NCBI GenBank assembly: GCA_028284075.1
Contig: JANQSL010000065.1
Coordinates: forward strand, 1-64,000
Length of the DNA: 64,000 nucleotides
Direction of reading: 5' to 3'
Source: Candidatus Sumerlaeia bacterium
GTDB taxonomy: Bacteria; Sumerlaeota; Sumerlaeia; SLMS01; JAHLLQ01
Part shown: positions 63,509 through 64,000 of the stretch, piece by piece
How positions within the stretch are numbered: position 1 is the stretch's first letter
Layout: every line of letters starts with the position of its first letter
Made by a program: the position numbers and the translations under genes
The notes under the pieces: model-generated
The model's input: the letters and a program-made list of their open reading frames with translations, nothing else
What the model was told of the DNA's origin: nothing
Databases searched by the model: none

Positions 63509-64000
63509 TCAGTCAGTGAGTCGCACAGCAAGCGGAGCGGAAGGAAATGTCGCTCCATCAAGTTCCGCCCGCTCTCTCTTTGTATTATCAACCCATGCAG
63601 GCACAATACCAAGCCTCTGGGCAAGCTGTGCTTCGTACAGCGATTCCGGTTCCACCGGCACGCCATTGGATTCGATGTATTGCAGCGATTCCTCCACAAA
63701 CTCAACCGGCTTTCCGTGAAACCCCACAACGATCGGACGAACAAACCGTGTTTTGGCTCCGGGCTTCCAGAAATCGTACTCGTCAAACAACGTACTCCCT
63801 GTGTAAAAGTTCCAAAGCGTAAAGTGCCGTAAGTGATGGGGAAGTCCGGCCCAGGGTCCTCCATTCCCATAGAGAATACCTCCGTCCACTCGATCCAGGA
63901 GAGTGGCATAGGGCTGACCCGAATGGGAATCGATACGCTGATCCGGCAGCATCCCGAATCGCCAGTATACGGTTCCAACTGCCTGGTAGCCAAGGCTTGG
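63509..64000 (-). CDS. Paralogue of the 48542-50827 beta-helix protein (C-terminal part; 5' portion beyond window)
   Basis: Frame stays open to the window end; 'GYQAVGTVYWRFG...DSHSGQPYATLLDRVDGGILYGNGGPWAGLPHHLRHFTLWNFY...YDFWKP...VRPIVVGFHGKPVEFVEESLQYIESNGVPVEPESLYEAQLAQRLG' aligns with the 821-aa ORF. Confidence 0.88.
   Translation of the reverse strand, partial: PSLGYQAVGTVYWRFGMLPDQRIDSHSGQPYATLLDRVDGGILYGNGGPWAGLPHHLRHFTLWNFYTGSTLFDEYDFWKPGAKTRFVRPIVVGFHGKPVEFVEESLQYIESNGVPVEPESLYEAQLAQRLGIVPAWVDNTKRERAELDGATFPSAPLAVRLTD

Noticed and set aside
1-64000. CRISPR array or Cas genes
   Set aside because: No regularly spaced direct repeats and no Cas-like protein among the ORFs.
1-64000. 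Transposase, integrase or phage genes
   Set aside because: None recognised; the tRNA relics hint at past insertion but no mobility gene is present in the window.

Overview
The window is a gene-dense bacterial chromosome segment from an uncharacterised organism. The gene complement resembles PVC/FCB-type or deep-branching lineages, but taxonomy cannot be fixed from the sequence alone. Five blocks are visible. (1) 1-14.9 kb, starch/maltodextrin utilisation: a GH13 enzyme (5' end cut by the window), MalF/MalG-like permeases, a solute-binding lipoprotein, a 1475-aa secreted GH13 protein with a lamin-tail-like domain, a secreted GH57 enzyme with two CBM25-like modules, and MalQ. (2) 15-24.4 kb: a DeoR regulator with an aldolase-like protein and a divergent acetate-kinase paralogue, a membrane-transporter/hot-dog-thioesterase fusion, AckA, Pta, a SMI1/KNR4 protein, an ACP and NagB. 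(3) 24.7-41.3 kb: a DUF4954-like beta-helix protein, a fungal-type cystathionine gamma-synthase-like enzyme, and a nearly complete succinate/propionate (methylmalonyl-CoA) module. (4) 41.4-45.6 kb: an intact tRNA-Gly(CCC), an MscS channel, a clear decayed tRNA copy with a possible second one, and an orphan secreted protein. (5) 45.6-64 kb: a uronate-type polysaccharide utilisation locus with beta-helix proteins, heparinase II/III-like and GH88/105-like enzymes, KDG kinase, KDPG aldolase, SDR, Gfo/Idh, AraC and an SSS transporter. The strongest candidates for something undescribed are: (a) a very short shared C-terminal tail, roughly [D/E/S/G]-x-[W/F]-[M/I/L]-[hydrophobic]-x-COOH, on five otherwise unrelated secreted proteins, which may be a sorting signal; (b) an approximately 180-aa extracytoplasmic insert with CBM48/E-set-like features inside the MalG-like permease; (c) the transporter-thioesterase fusion; (d) the acetate-kinase paralogue with altered active-site positions beside a DeoR/aldolase pair. 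All family calls come from reading the protein sequences by eye; no database search was run.
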